A DNA stretch of 64,000 bases, taken from NCBI RefSeq assembly GCF_000585215.1, contig NZ_AONC01000015.1:31206-95205 (forward strand), written 5' to 3'. The stretch is from Imhoffiella purpurea (GTDB taxonomy: Bacteria > Pseudomonadota > Gammaproteobacteria > Chromatiales > Chromatiaceae). Below, piece after piece: positions 21,716-32,342 of the stretch; position 1 is the stretch's first letter, and each line of letters begins with the position of its first letter. The position numbers and the translations under genes are program-made. Below the pieces are notes generated by a model that was given only the letters and a program-made list of their open reading frames with translations, searched no databases and was not told the origin of the DNA.

Positions 21716-22147
21716 GTGGCTACCGTCAAGAAAAGCGCCCTGGTGTCGCATTCGGCATCGCAAATGTTCGATCTCGTCTACGACGTGGGGTCCTATCCCA
21801 AATTCCTGCCCTGGTGTCACAGCACCCGCGTTCTGTCCGAGACAGAGGAGAAGATCTGCGGCCAGATCGAGGTCGCCCGCATGGGCATCCGTCAGACCTT
21901 CAGCACCTGCAATCGCTTCGAGCGCGATACCTGGATGACGCTCGAGCTCCTGGATGGGCCGTTCCGCAAGCTGAACGGCTGCTGGCGCTTCACCGCGCTG
22001 CGCGAGGATGCCTCCAAGGTGGAGCTGGAGCTGGAGTTCGAGTTCTCGGGCAAGCTGATCGACAAGGCCTTCGGCAGCGTCTTCAACCAGATCGCCAACA
22101 CCCTGGTCGATGCCTTCTGCAAGCGTGCCGACGAGGTCTACAGATGA
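21716..22147 (+). CDS. ratA: RatA, START/COQ10-like protein
   Basis: The 143-aa product is a polyketide-cyclase/START-fold protein of the RatA/COQ10 family. It begins ATVKKSALVSHSASQMFDLV and continues YPKFLPWC and GPFRKLNG. Mitochondrial COQ10 binds ubiquinone; E. coli RatA has been reported to block 70S ribosome assembly. The start is taken as GTG 21716, which gives the usual family length. It overlaps ratB by ATGA. Confidence 0.85.
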   Translation: MATVKKSALVSHSASQMFDLVYDVGSYPKFLPWCHSTRVLSETEEKICGQIEVARMGIRQTFSTCNRFERDTWMTLELLDGPFRKLNGCWRFTALREDASKVELELEFEFSGKLIDKAFGSVFNQIANTLVDAFCKRADEVYR

Positions 22148-22452
22148 CCGACTATCTGCAGGTCTCGGTCGCCTTCGTCGGGGCCGATGAGCAATTCCTG
22201 CGCAATCTGGAGGTCCCCGCCGGGACCAGCGTCGAGGAGACGATCGCCCAGTCCGGCGTGCTGGCGCGTTTTCCCGAGATCGACCTGGCGGTCAACAAGG
22301 TCGGCATCTTCGGCAAGCTCGCGAAGCTGAACCAGGTTCCCCAGGACGGCGACCGGATCGAGATCTACCGCCCGCTCATTGCCGATCCCAAGGCCGCGCG
22401 CAAACAGCGGGCGGCCGGAGCGGCAGGCGGTCGCAAGCCGGCCGCGGCCTGA
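22144..22452 (+). CDS. ratB: RatB/RnfH family small protein
   Basis: This 102-aa protein has the ubiquitin-like beta-grasp sequence of the UPF0125/RnfH family (VSVAFV, VPAGTSVEETIAQSG, VGIFGK, DGDRIEIYRPL) and a basic, Ala-rich tail ending KPAAA. The role is unknown. It almost always accompanies ratA, and the four-base overlap here supports coupling. Confidence 0.88.
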   Translation: MTDYLQVSVAFVGADEQFLRNLEVPAGTSVEETIAQSGVLARFPEIDLAVNKVGIFGKLAKLNQVPQDGDRIEIYRPLIADPKAARKQRAAGAAGGRKPAAA

Positions 22453-22453
22453 A

Positions 22454-22945
22454 CTAGTCCTTGGGTTCCAGACCGACCGCCTCCAGACTGCGTTTGATCA
22501 GCCCCTTGCGGTGCTCGTAGTCCGGCACGGTGACGAGGATCTCGGTCGGCTCCTGGCTCGCCTTGCGCTGGGGATCGGGGCGCATGTCGCCGGCGATGCG
22601 CACCAGTGCGTCATCCTCGAAATAGAGCGTCAGCGAGCGTTCCTCCATCTGGTCGTGTCCGCGTTTGATCGTGTAGACGTAATCCCAGCGATTCGTATGG
22701 AAGAAGTCGATGAGCAACGGTGTGCCCAGCAGGAATTCGACCTGACGCTTGGTCATGCCGAGTTCGAGATCGTCGACCATCTGCTCGGTGATGATATTGC
22801 CCTGCTGAACCGTCATCTTATAGACGAAGGGCAGGTCTTCCAGAACCGATGACTGGTAGTCGTCCGGTTTCTTGTCCCGCGCGCATCCCGCAACTGCCAG
22901 GACCGCAAGCCAGCCAATGATCGGAAAATTGAGTATCTTTCGCAT
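22454..22945 (-). CDS. bamE: BamE (SmpA), outer-membrane assembly lipoprotein
   Basis: The 163-aa protein has a lipoprotein signal ending VAGC and a SmpA/OmlA domain with QGNIITEQMVDDLELGMTK and FLLGTPLLIDFFHTNRWDY. BamE stabilises the BAM complex that inserts outer-membrane beta-barrels. It converges with ratB (one base between the stops) and diverges from fur, the conserved gammaproteobacterial order. Confidence 0.94.
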   Translation of the reverse strand: MRKILNFPIIGWLAVLAVAGCARDKKPDDYQSSVLEDLPFVYKMTVQQGNIITEQMVDDLELGMTKRQVEFLLGTPLLIDFFHTNRWDYVYTIKRGHDQMEERSLTLYFEDDALVRIAGDMRPDPQRKASQEPTEILVTVPDYEHRKGLIKRSLEAVGLEPKD

Positions 22946-23078
22946 CTTGCTCTGATAACGACTTTGCGATAAACCGCAGCATCATACAGCAGCGCCGGTC
23001 CCCCTTGACAGGGGCGCATGGCAAGGCATGCCGTCAAGGGCCATCGAGAGCCCGACGGTACCTGACGGAGACATCCAA

Positions 23079-23501
23079 TTGGAAAGCCAGCAGATCAAAC
23101 AGGCTGGACTCAAGGTCACGGCACCTCGGGTCAAGATATTGAGCATCCTCGAGAATTGCGGAAAGCGACATCTCAGCGCCGAGGACGTCTACAAGGAGCT
23201 CCTGAGCCAGCAGGAAGAGATCGGTCTGGCGACCGTCTATCGCGTGCTCACCCAGTTCGAGAGCGCCGGCCTCGTTTGCCGGCGCCATTTCGAGGGCGGC
23301 CAGTCCGTGTTCGAGCTCAACAGCGGCGAGCATCACGACCATCTGGTGTGCGTCAAGTGCGGCAAGATCGTCGAGTTCGCCGATTCCATCATCGAGGAGC
23401 GCCAGGCACGGATCGCCGCCGAGAACGGGTTCGAGATCGAGGAGCATTCATTGGTCATCTACGGCGTCTGCTCGGAGTCGGGGTGCCAGAAGAAGGCCTG
23501 A
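23079..23501 (+). CDS. fur: Fur, ferric uptake regulator
   Basis: Fur (140 aa from this start) is the Fe(II)-dependent repressor of iron genes. The winged helix shows QAGLKVTAPRVKIL and EIGLATVYRVLTQFE; the metal-binding part shows HHDHLVCVKCGK, and a C-terminal cysteine pair follows (CSESGC). I chose TTG 23079 because GGAG (23067-23070) is eight bases upstream and the protein then aligns with family N-termini. The alternative ATG at 23028 adds 17 residues and has poor spacing. Confidence 0.9.
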   Translation: MESQQIKQAGLKVTAPRVKILSILENCGKRHLSAEDVYKELLSQQEEIGLATVYRVLTQFESAGLVCRRHFEGGQSVFELNSGEHHDHLVCVKCGKIVEFADSIIEERQARIAAENGFEIEEHSLVIYGVCSESGCQKKA

Positions 23502-23502
23502 A

Positions 23503-26500
23503 CTAGCCGGTCAGCTCGTCGATCACCGCATTGGCTTGCCGTAGTCGCTGCTGCGGCTCGGGCATGGCGCGGAAGAACTTGAGCTTGTCCCCGCCCTCGA
23601 GCTTGAACTCCTTGGGCTTGGCCTGGATCAGTCGGATGAGGTTGACCGGCTCGATCTTGGGTTCGTCGCCGAAGAGGATGCGTCCGCTCGCGGGGCCCGC
23701 CTCGATCTTGCGGATGCCGTAGGGCTGGACCCTGAGCTTGAGCTCGGTGATCTCGAGCAGGTTCCTGGCCGGCTCGGGGAGCAGCCCGAAGCGGTCGATC
23801 ATCTCGACCTGCAGCTCCTTCAGCTCCTCGGGATTCCGGGCGCTGGCGATGCGCTTGTACATCACCAGGCGCGCATGCACGTCCGGAAGATAGTCGCTCG
23901 GCAGCAGGGCCGGGACGCCGAGATCGATCTCGGTGCCGTGATCGAGCGGGCGGTCCAGCTCGGGCGAGCGTCCGGCCTTGAGCGCCTCGACCGCGCGTTC
24001 CAGCAGTTCCATGTAGAGGGTGAATCCGATCTCGGCGATCTGCCCCGACTGCTCGTCCCCGAGCAGTTCGCCCGCGCCGCGGATCTCCAGGTCGTGAGTC
24101 GCCAGGGTGAAGCCGGCGCCCAGGTCCTCCATCGACTCGATCGCCTCCAGCCGTTTCTTGGCGTCGGCCGTCATGGCCTTGGTCGGCGGGGTCAATAGAT
24201 AGGCGTAGGCGCGGTGGTGCGAGCGTCCGACCCGCCCGCGCAGCTGATGGAGCTGCGCCAGGCCTAGCTTGTCGGCCCGGTTGATGACGATGGTGTTGGC
24301 GCTCGGGACGTCGATGCCGCTCTCGACGATGGTGGTGCAGACCAGCAGGTTGAAGCGCTGGTGATAGAAGTCGCGCATCACCCGCTCCAGGTCGCGCTCG
24401 CGCATCTGTCCGTGCGCCACCTGGAGCCGGGCCTCCGGGATCAGCTCCTGGAGCTTCTGGGCCTGGTTCTCGATCGTCTCCACCTCGTTGTGGAGGAAAT
24501 AGACCTGGCCGCCGCGCTTGAGCTCGCGCAGCACTGCCTCCTGGACCAGGGCGTCGTTCCAGGGGCTGACGAAGGTCTTGATGGGATGGCGCTCGACCGG
24601 CGGCGTGGCGATGATGGAGAGATCGCGCATGCCGGACATGGCCATGTTGAGGGTGCGCGGGATGGGCGTGGCGGTCAGGGTCAGGACGTCGACCTCGCTG
24701 CGCAGGTTCTTGAGCTGCTCCTTGTGACGCACCCCGAAGCGGTGCTCCTCGTCGATGATGGCGAGCCCCAGGTTCTTGAACCGGATGCTGGGCTGGAGCA
24801 GCTTGTGCGTGCCGACCACGATGTCGACGGTGCCCTCGGCCAGCCCGTCCAGCACGCCCTTCTGCTCCTTGGCGGTGCGGAAGCGCGACAGGCTCTCGAC
24901 CCGGATCGGCCAGTCGGCGAAGCGGTCGGAGAAATTCTCGAAATGCTGCTGGGCCAGCAAGGTGGTGGGCACCAGCACCGCGACCTGGCGTCCGCCGTTG
25001 ACCGCCATGAAGGCGGCGCGCATGGCGACCTCGGTCTTGCCGAAGCCGACGTCGCCGCACACCACCCGGTCCATGGGCTTGTCGGAGGCCATGTCGTCCA
25101 GGACCGATTCGATCGCCCTTAGCTGATCCGGGGTCTCCTCGAAGGCGAAGGCCGCGGCGAAGGCGGCGTACTCCTCGCCGCCCTCGGGACAGGCGACGCC
25201 CTGACGCGCCGCCCGGCGCGCATAGATGTCCAGGAGTTCGGCCGCCACGTCGTGGGCCTTCTGCGCGGCCTTGCGCTTGACCTTCTCCCACTGGTCGCCG
25301 CCCAGTCGGTGCAGCGGGGCGCTCTCGGGCGAGGTCCCCGTGTAGCGCGAGATGAGATGCAGCGAGCTGACCGGGACGTAGAGCCGGTCGCCGTTGGCAT
25401 ATTCCAGGGCGAGGAATTCGGCGGTCATGCCGCCGACGTCCAGCGTCTGCAGTCCCAGGTAGCGGCCGACGCCGTGCTCCTCGTGGACGACCGGCGCACC
25501 CTCGGTGAGCTCGGTGAGGTTGCGGACGATGGCATCGCTGTCGCGCTCGCGGGTGCGGCGGCGCCGCTCCTGGCGCACGCGTTCGCCATAGAGCTGAGTT
25601 TCGGTGACGACGGCGATGCCGGCGTCCTCCAGCAGCAGCCCCTGCTCGAGCGGGGCGACCGTCAGGCCGATGGCGTCCTTTCCGGCGAGGAATCCGTCCC
25701 ATCCGGCGAACTGACGCGGACGGATGCCGAAGCCGGCCAGGTGTTCGGCCAGCATCTCGCGCCGGCCCGTGCTCTCGGCGACGAACAGGGTGCGGCGGTC
25801 CGGTGCGGCGATGAAGTCCTCGAGTGCCTGCGCGGGCTTGGCGGCGCGCGCCTGAATGGCGAGCGGAGGCAATAGCGCGGTGGCGAAATTGGCTAGACTC
25901 GCATAGCCGCGACGCCGTTCCGCGATCTCGTGCGACTGGTAGTTGACGCCGGAGAGACCGTTGAGCGCCGAGGCGAGCTGGTCGGGTTCGAGATAGAGCC
26001 GGTTCGGTGCCAGCAGCGGGCGTTCGCGATCATGACGCCGCTGTTCGTATCGCTGCGTGACGCCGTCGAAGAAGGCGGAGGCCGTTTCCCTGGAATCCTG
26101 GGACTCGAAGACCAGTGTCGCGCTCGGCAGATAGTCGAAGAGCGTCGCCGTCTCCTCGAAGAAGAGCGGCAGATAGTATTCGAGTCCCCCTGGCGTGCGG
26201 CCCTCGGAGACGTCGCGGTAGACGAGGCTGGATTGGGGATCGCCCTCGAGGCTCGCCCGGTAGCTCCTTCTGAAGCCCGCGATCGCCTCCTCGTCGAAGG
26301 GGAACTCGCGTGCCGGAAGTACCCGGATCCGGTCGATGCGGTCGCGTGTGCGCTGGGTCTCCGGATCGAAGGTTCGGATGCTCTCCACCTCGAGGTCGAA
26401 AAGATCCACCCGGAGAGGGGCTTGGCAGCCCATCGGGAAGACGTCCAGCAGCGATCCGCGCACCGCGTACTCGCCGTGTCCCATGACCTGCGAGACACAG

Positions 26501-26985
26501 GAATAGCCGGCGCGCTCGAGACGACGACGCATGGCATCCAAATCCAAGCGGTCGCCGACCTTGAGATCCAAGGATTGACTGTCCACATAATGGCGTGGGG
26601 GAAGGCGCTGCATCAGGGTTCCGACCGGGACCACCAGGACACCTCGGGCGAGCTCCGGCAGTCGGTGCAGTGTCAGAAGACGTTCGGAGACCAGCTCGGG
26701 CAGCGGCGAAAAGATGTCGTAGGGCAATGTCTCCCAGTCCGGAAAGCCCAGCACCGGGAACTCGGCATCGGAGAGAAAGAAATCCAGTTCCTCGCGCAGC
26801 CGACCGGCGGCTTGAACGTCGCTTGCGACGACCAGGATCAGGCCATCATGCACCTTGGCGGCGTTGGCGACGGCCAGACCGGGCGAGGCGCCATGGAGGC
26901 GCCCCCACAGCATGCGCTCGCCGGGTCGGCGAGGCAGCGATGGCGCCAGGGCTGAAGAGAGATGGACTGGATCTTCCGGTCGCAT
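23503..26985 (-). CDS. mfd: Mfd, transcription-repair coupling factor
   Basis: Mfd (about 1160 aa; E. coli 1148) removes RNA polymerase stalled at DNA lesions and recruits UvrA. The N-terminus is UvrB-like ([11 protein letters not shown]). The polymerase-interaction domain carries [14 protein letters not shown]. The RecG-like motor has Walker [10 protein letters not shown] near residue 640 and DEEH near 743. AGGAGG lies eleven bases ahead of ATG 26985 but only two bases ahead of ATG 26994, so the later start is preferred; the frame is open to 27090. The gene converges with fur, one base between the stops. Confidence 0.94.
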   Translation of the reverse strand: MRPEDPVHLSSALAPSLPRRPGERMLWGRLHGASPGLAVANAAKVHDGLILVVASDVQAAGRLREELDFFLSDAEFPVLGFPDWETLPYDIFSPLPELVSERLLTLHRLPELARGVLVVPVGTLMQRLPPRHYVDSQSLDLKVGDRLDLDAMRRRLERAGYSCVSQVMGHGEYAVRGSLLDVFPMGCQAPLRVDLFDLEVESIRTFDPETQRTRDRIDRIRVLPAREFPFDEEAIAGFRRSYRASLEGDPQSSLVYRDVSEGRTPGGLEYYLPLFFEETATLFDYLPSATLVFESQDSRETASAFFDGVTQRYEQRRHDRERPLLAPNRLYLEPDQLASALNGLSGVNYQSHEIAERRRGYASLANFATALLPPLAIQARAAKPAQALEDFIAAPDRRTLFVAESTGRREMLAEHLAGFGIRPRQFAGWDGFLAGKDAIGLTVAPLEQGLLLEDAGIAVVTETQLYGERVRQERRRRTRERDSDAIVRNLTELTEGAPVVHEEHGVGRYLGLQTLDVGGMTAEFLALEYANGDRLYVPVSSLHLISRYTGTSPESAPLHRLGGDQWEKVKRKAAQKAHDVAAELLDIYARRAARQGVACPEGGEEYAAFAAAFAFEETPDQLRAIESVLDDMASDKPMDRVVCGDVGFGKTEVAMRAAFMAVNGGRQVAVLVPTTLLAQQHFENFSDRFADWPIRVESLSRFRTAKEQKGVLDGLAEGTVDIVVGTHKLLQPSIRFKNLGLAIIDEEHRFGVRHKEQLKNLRSEVDVLTLTATPIPRTLNMAMSGMRDLSIIATPPVERHPIKTFVSPWNDALVQEAVLRELKRGGQVYFLHNEVETIENQAQKLQELIPEARLQVAHGQMRERDLERVMRDFYHQRFNLLVCTTIVESGIDVPSANTIVINRADKLGLAQLHQLRGRVGRSHHRAYAYLLTPPTKAMTADAKKRLEAIESMEDLGAGFTLATHDLEIRGAGELLGDEQSGQIAEIGFTLYMELLERAVEALKAGRSPELDRPLDHGTEIDLGVPALLPSDYLPDVHARLVMYKRIASARNPEELKELQVEMIDRFGLLPEPARNLLEITELKLRVQPYGIRKIEAGPASGRILFGDEPKIEPVNLIRLIQAKPKEFKLEGGDKLKFFRAMPEPQQRLRQANAVIDELTG

Positions 26986-27495
26986 GGACGGCATTACCTC
27001 CTGTCGTCGAATAGGATGGAATTTTCGCATACCGCACCTGGGCCTGCAGTCGTACATTGGAGCCGCATCGAGGGCGGGGTTTCCTTCCACGACCCCCGAT
27101 GGGTCGCAGGACGCTCGTGCGGTGCTTGGGGGGTGTGATGGGGTTCAATAATTCGGCCGGGAGAGGATCTCTGTCATTGTCCTGGTGGCTTATCGGACAT
27201 ATAGACGGAGGGATCAGCGCACACACCTGATACCCGATCTGGCCGGGTCGTCCGCCATGCAAGGTCGGATCGATGACGTTTTTTTTCACTTTGCGTGGAT
27301 TTTCGTGGGCGCGGGCGGGATGCGATCCCGCACACATTCGGTTGCTTGCCGCTGGCTGCGGGTAGAGGAAGCGGGGTAGAGTGTGTATCCGTCCTGGCGC
27401 TCCCGAGCGTTCGGGGCTCAGTTTCATCGAGGGCCTGGACACCTTCCGGGCCGCATTCTTGAATCAGAACGACGAGAGCTTTCAAGGCGCAGCCA
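26986..27495. other. Intergenic region between divergent mfd and cheY
   Basis: About 500 bases without a supportable gene. It must hold the mfd promoter and the start of the chemotaxis operon. A run of eight T (near 27280) and a perfect hairpin GCGGGAT-GCG-ATCCCGC (27315-27331) are visible. I found no convincing sigma-28 or sigma-70 promoter for cheY and no tRNA. Confidence 0.6.
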
Positions 27496-27861
27496 ATGGC
27501 TAAATCAATACTCACAGTGGACGATTCTCCGTCCATCCGCCAGATGGTGTCCTTCACCCTGAAGGATTCGGGCTACTCGGTGACCGAGGCGGTCGATGGC
27601 CAGGATGGCCTGGACAAGGCCCGTTCGGGGAACTTCAATCTCATTTTCACCGACCAGAACATGCCGCGGCTCGATGGCATCAGTCTCATCAAGCAGTTGC
27701 GTGCCATGCCCCAGTATCGCTCCGTGCCGATCCTCATGCTGACGACCGAGTCGAGCGATGCCATGAAAAGCCAGGGGCGTGCGGCGGGGGCCACCGGATG
27801 GCTGGTCAAGCCCTTCGATCCGCAGAAACTGCTCGAGGTCGTCCGCAAGGTGATCGGCTGA
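27496..27861 (+). CDS. cheY: CheY-like chemotaxis response regulator
   Basis: A stand-alone receiver domain of 121 aa. The acidic pocket is at VDDSPS, the phospho-acceptor is D53 (FTDQNMP), the threonine is in MLTTES and the lysine in LVKPFDP. It receives phosphate from CheA, its downstream neighbour after 34 bases. It opens the cluster cheY-cheA-cheW-cheR-cheD-MCP-cheB. The text FTDQNMPRLDG is typical of the CheY of non-enteric clusters, and no cheZ is seen. Confidence 0.93.
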   Translation: MAKSILTVDDSPSIRQMVSFTLKDSGYSVTEAVDGQDGLDKARSGNFNLIFTDQNMPRLDGISLIKQLRAMPQYRSVPILMLTTESSDAMKSQGRAAGATGWLVKPFDPQKLLEVVRKVIG

Positions 27862-27895
27862 CTCGGCCGTACCAACACCAGCGAGGGGAAGGGGA

Positions 27896-30139
27896 ATGAC
27901 CATCGACATGAGCCAGTTCTACCAGGTGTTCTTCGACGAGGCGAGCGAGCACCTCGCGGCGATGGAGGGCCTGCTCCTGGATCTCGACGTCGAGGCGCCC
28001 GACCTGGAGACGCTCAACGCGATCTTTCGTGCAGCCCACTCCATCAAGGGTGGGGCTGGGACCTTCGGCTTCTCCGACATGGCGAGCCTCACCCATAGCC
28101 TCGAGAGTCTCCTGGACCGCTTGCGCAAGCAGGAGGCGCGGCCCACGGTCGAAATGATCGATCTCTTCCTGCGGGCCGGCGATCTGCTGAAAGAGCAGCT
28201 GGCCGCCCATCGGCAGGGTGGCGAATTCGAGGATGCCCGGGTCGAGGAGGTGTGCCGCAAGCTCGAGGCATTGTCCCTGGCGGGTTCGAGTACCGGTCCC
28301 GCTCCGACCCCGGCGACCGATCCCATTCAGGTGGCAGATCGCGTCTGGCTGGTCGAATTCCTTCCCGAGTCGCTGAAGCTTCAGCCCGGGACCGATCTCC
28401 AGGCCCTGAAGCAGGCCTTGGCCGAGATCGGGGTATTGGACGTGCTGAGCGAGGATCGCGAGGGTCCCCATCGATGGCGCATCACGACCGGCCTCGATCG
28501 CGAGGCCATCGTCGAGACCTTCGCCTTCGTCTGCGATGTGCGAGAGATCAGCGTCCGTGCCGGCGATGTCGGGGTTGCATCAGCGGGTGACGCAGCGGTC
28601 GACGAGGCCGGATTCACCGAGGAATATGATGGCTTCGGCCTCTTTTCGGGGGCGCCTGGCGGCGAGGCGGTGTCGGACGAGGAGGACGATGGCTTCGGTT
28701 TCTTCCCAGATGCGCCCGGCAGCGAGACCCTGTCCGATCAGGAGCTCGACGGATTCGGACTCTTCGGTGGCAGCCCGGGCATGGATCGGGTCGCTGCCGT
28801 TTCCAACCGAAACCGTGTCGACCAGGAACGGGGCTACGGCTTCTTCGATACCTCCCCGGGCGTTCCCGAGGTCGAGGACGACGCGGCCGACAAGCCGACC
28901 GCGGCCGATACGGCTTCTATAGCCATCGCCCCCAAGAAGGCGGCCGGGGCGGCCAGGCGGCCATCCTCCGGCGACTCGTCCATCCGGGTGAGCGTCGAGA
29001 AGGTGGATCAGCTCATCAATCTGGTGGGGGAGCTGGTCATCACCCATGCCATGCTCGCCGAGTCCGCCTCTCGGCTGGATCCGGTCATCAACGATCGCAT
29101 CTTCAGCGGTCTGTCCAACCTCGAGCGCAACTCGCGCGACCTCCAGCAGGCGGTCATGTCGATTCGCATGATGCCGATCAGCTTCGTCTTCAACCGTTTC
29201 CCGCGGGTGGTGCGGGATACGGCGGCATCGCTCGGCAAGCGCGTCTCGCTCAAGCTCATCGGCGAGGACACGGAGCTCGACAAGGGACTGATCGAGCGGA
29301 TGGCCGATCCGCTCAATCATCTGGTGCGCAACAGCATCGATCACGGTATCGAAACGCCCGAGCGACGGCACGAGGCCGGCAAGCCCGAAACCGGCGAAAT
29401 CATCCTGCGCGCCAGCCACCGCGGCGGTAGCGTGGTGGTCGAGGTGACGGATGACGGCGCCGGCCTGAATCGCGACAAATTGCTGGCCAAGGCCGCCAAG
29501 CAGGGGATCCAGATGCCGGAAAACCCTTCCGACAAGGAGGTCTGGCAGCTCATATTCCACCCCGGATTCTCCACCGCCGAACGGGTCACGGACATCTCGG
29601 GTCGCGGTGTCGGCATGGACGTGGTGCGGCGCAACATCGAGGAGATGAACGGACGCGTCGACATCGATTCCTATCCCGGGCAGGGGACGCACATCACCAT
29701 TCGCCTACCACTGACCTTGGCGATCCTCGATGGTTTGTCCGTGCGCATGGGCGATGAGATCTTCATTCTGCCGCTCACCGCCATCCAGGAATCGATCCAG
29801 CCGCGTCGCGAGCAGTTCAAGTCCGTCGCCGGCCGCGGTCAGGTGGTCCAGGTGAACGGAGAGTATCTGCCCTTGGTCGTGCTTCGCGATGTCTTCAGTC
29901 TGGACGGAGAGCCCGTGCAGCAGGAGGAGGGCATCCTGGTGATCGTGGATACGGTCGAAGGGCGCGCGGCGCTGCAGGTCGACGAGCTGGTGGCTCAGCA
30001 TCAGGTCGTCATCAAGAGCCTGGAGACCAACTATCGCAAGGTCGAGGGCGTCTCGGGCGCGACCATCATGGGCGATGGTCGCGTGGCCTTGATCCTGGAC
30101 GTGGACGCGCTGGTGAGGCTCAATCGCAAGGCGGCATGA
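27896..30139 (+). CDS. cheA: CheA chemotaxis histidine kinase with GFG-motif repeats
   Basis: The kinase (747 aa) has an HPt domain at the N-terminus with the phospho-acceptor H48 (AAHSIKGGAGTFG), a linker, the dimerisation domain (RVSVEKVDQLINLVGEL), the ATPase (HLVRNSIDHGIE, DDGAGLN, GRGVGMDVV) and a C-terminal CheW-like domain. The linker at residues 245-322 carries four copies of a D-G-F/Y-G-x-F...P-G motif, the first three spaced exactly 20 residues apart (60 bp). Related motifs occur in other proteobacterial CheA proteins; their role is unclear. It follows cheY closely. Confidence 0.94.
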   Translation: MTIDMSQFYQVFFDEASEHLAAMEGLLLDLDVEAPDLETLNAIFRAAHSIKGGAGTFGFSDMASLTHSLESLLDRLRKQEARPTVEMIDLFLRAGDLLKEQLAAHRQGGEFEDARVEEVCRKLEALSLAGSSTGPAPTPATDPIQVADRVWLVEFLPESLKLQPGTDLQALKQALAEIGVLDVLSEDREGPHRWRITTGLDREAIVETFAFVCDVREISVRAGDVGVASAGDAAVDEAGFTEEYDGFGLFSGAPGGEAVSDEEDDGFGFFPDAPGSETLSDQELDGFGLFGGSPGMDRVAAVSNRNRVDQERGYGFFDTSPGVPEVEDDAADKPTAADTASIAIAPKKAAGAARRPSSGDSSIRVSVEKVDQLINLVGELVITHAMLAESASRLDPVINDRIFSGLSNLERNSRDLQQAVMSIRMMPISFVFNRFPRVVRDTAASLGKRVSLKLIGEDTELDKGLIERMADPLNHLVRNSIDHGIETPERRHEAGKPETGEIILRASHRGGSVVVEVTDDGAGLNRDKLLAKAAKQGIQMPENPSDKEVWQLIFHPGFSTAERVTDISGRGVGMDVVRRNIEEMNGRVDIDSYPGQGTHITIRLPLTLAILDGLSVRMGDEIFILPLTAIQESIQPRREQFKSVAGRGQVVQVNGEYLPLVVLRDVFSLDGEPVQQEEGILVIVDTVEGRAALQVDELVAQHQVVIKSLETNYRKVEGVSGATIMGDGRVALILDVDALVRLNRKAA

Positions 30140-30187
30140 ACTCAGAGTCGCGGACCGATGGTCCGGCTATCCGATGGGGTAACCAAC

Positions 30188-30691
30188 ATGAACGAAGATC
30201 GCAAGGATGGTGCTGCACAAGGCGGCGAGGACTCGCGGGAATATCTGACCTTCACCCTGGGCGACGAGGAATATGGCATCGACATCCTGAAGGTTCAGGA
30301 AATCCGCGGCTACGATGCCGTGACCAAGATCGCCAACTCGCCGTCCTTCATCAAGGGCGTCATCAACATGCGGGGCATCATCGTTCCCATCATCGATATG
30401 CGCCTCAAGTTCAATCTGGGTCAGGCCGAATACAACCAGTTCACGGTCGTCATCATCCTCAATATCGCCGGTCGGGTACTGGGAATCGTGGTCGACGGGG
30501 TGTCCGACGTGATCGCGCTCGATCGCGAGCAGGTCCGTCCGGCCCCCGAGTTCGGCGCCATCCTGGATACCGACTATATCGATGGCCTGGCCACGTTCGA
30601 CGAGCGCATGGTGATCATGGTCGATATCGAGAAACTCATGACCAGCGGCGAGATGGGCCTGGTCGACCAGGCCCAGATGGGCGCCTATTGA
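30188..30691 (+). CDS. cheW: CheW chemotaxis coupling protein
   Basis: The 167-aa scaffold protein couples receptors to CheA. It has the CheW fold motifs [37 protein letters not shown] and [13 protein letters not shown] 30188 starts the product MNEDRKDG; an earlier in-frame start at 30158 has no support. It sits between cheA and cheR. Confidence 0.93.
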   Translation: MNEDRKDGAAQGGEDSREYLTFTLGDEEYGIDILKVQEIRGYDAVTKIANSPSFIKGVINMRGIIVPIIDMRLKFNLGQAEYNQFTVVIILNIAGRVLGIVVDGVSDVIALDREQVRPAPEFGAILDTDYIDGLATFDERMVIMVDIEKLMTSGEMGLVDQAQMGAY

Positions 30692-30797
30692 ATCCATGGG
30701 AATCCATCGAGCCGCTATCCCGACGGAACGAGGCTGAGAGACATGTGCGGAGACGAGGCGCGGATTACAGCGCGTTGTTCTGTGGGTGCTCCGATCG

Positions 30798-31625
30798 ATG
30801 CGTGAGCGCGAGTTCCTTTTCACGCCGAAGGATTTCGAGAAGATCCGTTCGCTCATCTATGAGCACGCCGGAATCTCGCTCAGCCCCGCCAAGGTCGACA
30901 TGGTCTACAGCCGAATCGCCCGGCGGCTTCGCGCGAACGCATTGACCTCGTTTCAGGAATATCTGGCACTCCTCGACGCCAGTCCGGAGGAATGGCAACC
31001 GTTCATCAATTCCCTGACGACCAATCTGACTTCCTTTTTTCGCGAGGCGCACCATTTTCCGGTGCTGGCGAAGCTTGCGCTCGACGCCAAGGGGCAGGGG
31101 CGGGCGCAGCTCTCATTCTGGTCTTCCGCCTGTTCGACCGGAGAAGAGCCCTACTCGATGGCGATGACCCTGATCGACACCTTCGAGTCCTGGAAGCCGC
31201 CGGTGAAGATTCTGGCGACCGACTTGGATACCAATGTGGTTCGGCAGGCGTCGGAGGGGATCTATCCGCTCGAACGGGTCGAGAAGTTGCCCGGGAAGGA
31301 CCTCAAGCGTTTTTTCCAGCGTGGCAAGGGGCGAAATGAAGGCATGGCGCGGGTACGCCCCGAGGTGCGCGATCTGGTCAGTTTTCACTCCCTGAACCTG
31401 TTGGCCGACCGCTGGCCGATGAAGGGACCTTTCGATGGGATATTCTGTCGCAACGTGCTGATCTATTTCGATAAGGAAACGCAGTCCCGGATCCTGACAC
31501 GGTTCCATCCACTGCTTCGCCAGGATGGTCTGCTCTTCGTCGGCCACTCCGAGAGTCTCACGCATGTCGCGGACCGGTTCCGACTGCAGGGAAAGACCGT
31601 GTACGCGCCCGTCGCCCGCAACTGA
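30798..31625 (+). CDS. cheR: CheR chemotaxis methyltransferase
   Basis: CheR (275 aa) methylates glutamates of chemoreceptors using SAM. The N-terminal helical domain (FTPKDFEKIRSLIYEHAGISL) is followed by the SAM domain with SSACSTGEEPYSMAM, ILATDLDTN and DGIFCRNVLIYF. ATG 30798 is preferred; a GTG at 30786 would add four residues. Its partner methylesterase is cheB at 33590. Confidence 0.93.
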   Translation: MREREFLFTPKDFEKIRSLIYEHAGISLSPAKVDMVYSRIARRLRANALTSFQEYLALLDASPEEWQPFINSLTTNLTSFFREAHHFPVLAKLALDAKGQGRAQLSFWSSACSTGEEPYSMAMTLIDTFESWKPPVKILATDLDTNVVRQASEGIYPLERVEKLPGKDLKRFFQRGKGRNEGMARVRPEVRDLVSFHSLNLLADRWPMKGPFDGIFCRNVLIYFDKETQSRILTRFHPLLRQDGLLFVGHSESLTHVADRFRLQGKTVYAPVARN

Positions 31626-31639
31626 GAGACAGGACCAAG

Positions 31640-32251
31640 ATGCAACAGAGTTTCGAGGAGGTTCTGGCACCTAATCTCTACTACGACCGCAACTTCGAGA
31701 TGGACGCGGTCAAGATATTGCCGGGGGAGTATTACGTGTCGACACGCGAGATCCTGATGGTGACCGTGCTCGGATCCTGCGTCGGGGCCTGCGTGCGCGA
31801 TCGGATCAGCGGGATCGGCGGGATCAATCATTTCATGCTGCCGGACGACAAGCGCGACGAGGACAGCCGGTTCGGACGCTCCATGCGCTACGGCGACTAT
31901 GCCATGGAGATCCTGATCAACCAGCTGCTCAAGCTCGGCGCGCGCCGCGCCAATCTGGAGGCCAAGGTGTTCGGAGGCGGCAATGTGCTCCCTGGCTTCA
32001 AGAACCATATCGTCGGGGAGCGCAACGCGCGTTTCGTGATCGACTATCTGGCGACCGAGGGGGTGCCCGTGGTGGCCAAGGATCTGCTCGGCAACTATCC
32101 GAGGAAGATCTACTTCTTCCCGACGAGCGGGAGGGTTCTGGTCAAGAAGCTGCGCAGCATGCACAACGACACCATTATCGAGCGCGAGCTGAGTTACAGT
32201 GAGAGCCTGCGCCAATCCCGTGTCGAAGGGGAGGTCGAGCTGTTCTCATGA
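31640..32251 (+). CDS. cheD: CheD chemoreceptor glutamine deamidase
   Basis: CheD (203 aa) converts receptor glutamines to glutamates. The catalytic cysteine is in GSCVGACV, and the conserved histidine follows in GINHFMLP. KVFGGGNVL and the late NARFVIDYL match the family. It begins 14 bases after cheR and is followed by an MCP-like gene. Confidence 0.93.
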   Translation: MQQSFEEVLAPNLYYDRNFEMDAVKILPGEYYVSTREILMVTVLGSCVGACVRDRISGIGGINHFMLPDDKRDEDSRFGRSMRYGDYAMEILINQLLKLGARRANLEAKVFGGGNVLPGFKNHIVGERNARFVIDYLATEGVPVVAKDLLGNYPRKIYFFPTSGRVLVKKLRSMHNDTIIERELSYSESLRQSRVEGEVELFS

Positions 32252-32342
32252 GCTCGTTCATACGCCTGAATCCTCGGCGATGGGCGCCCGCTGGGGCGAA
32301 CCCTCCTTCGGGTGAACATCATCAACGAGCAAGGAGGTCGCC

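Noticed and set aside
27185..27379. Possible 64-residue protein upstream of cheY
   Set aside because: No ribosome-binding site, no recognisable domain and mixed composition; treated as non-coding.
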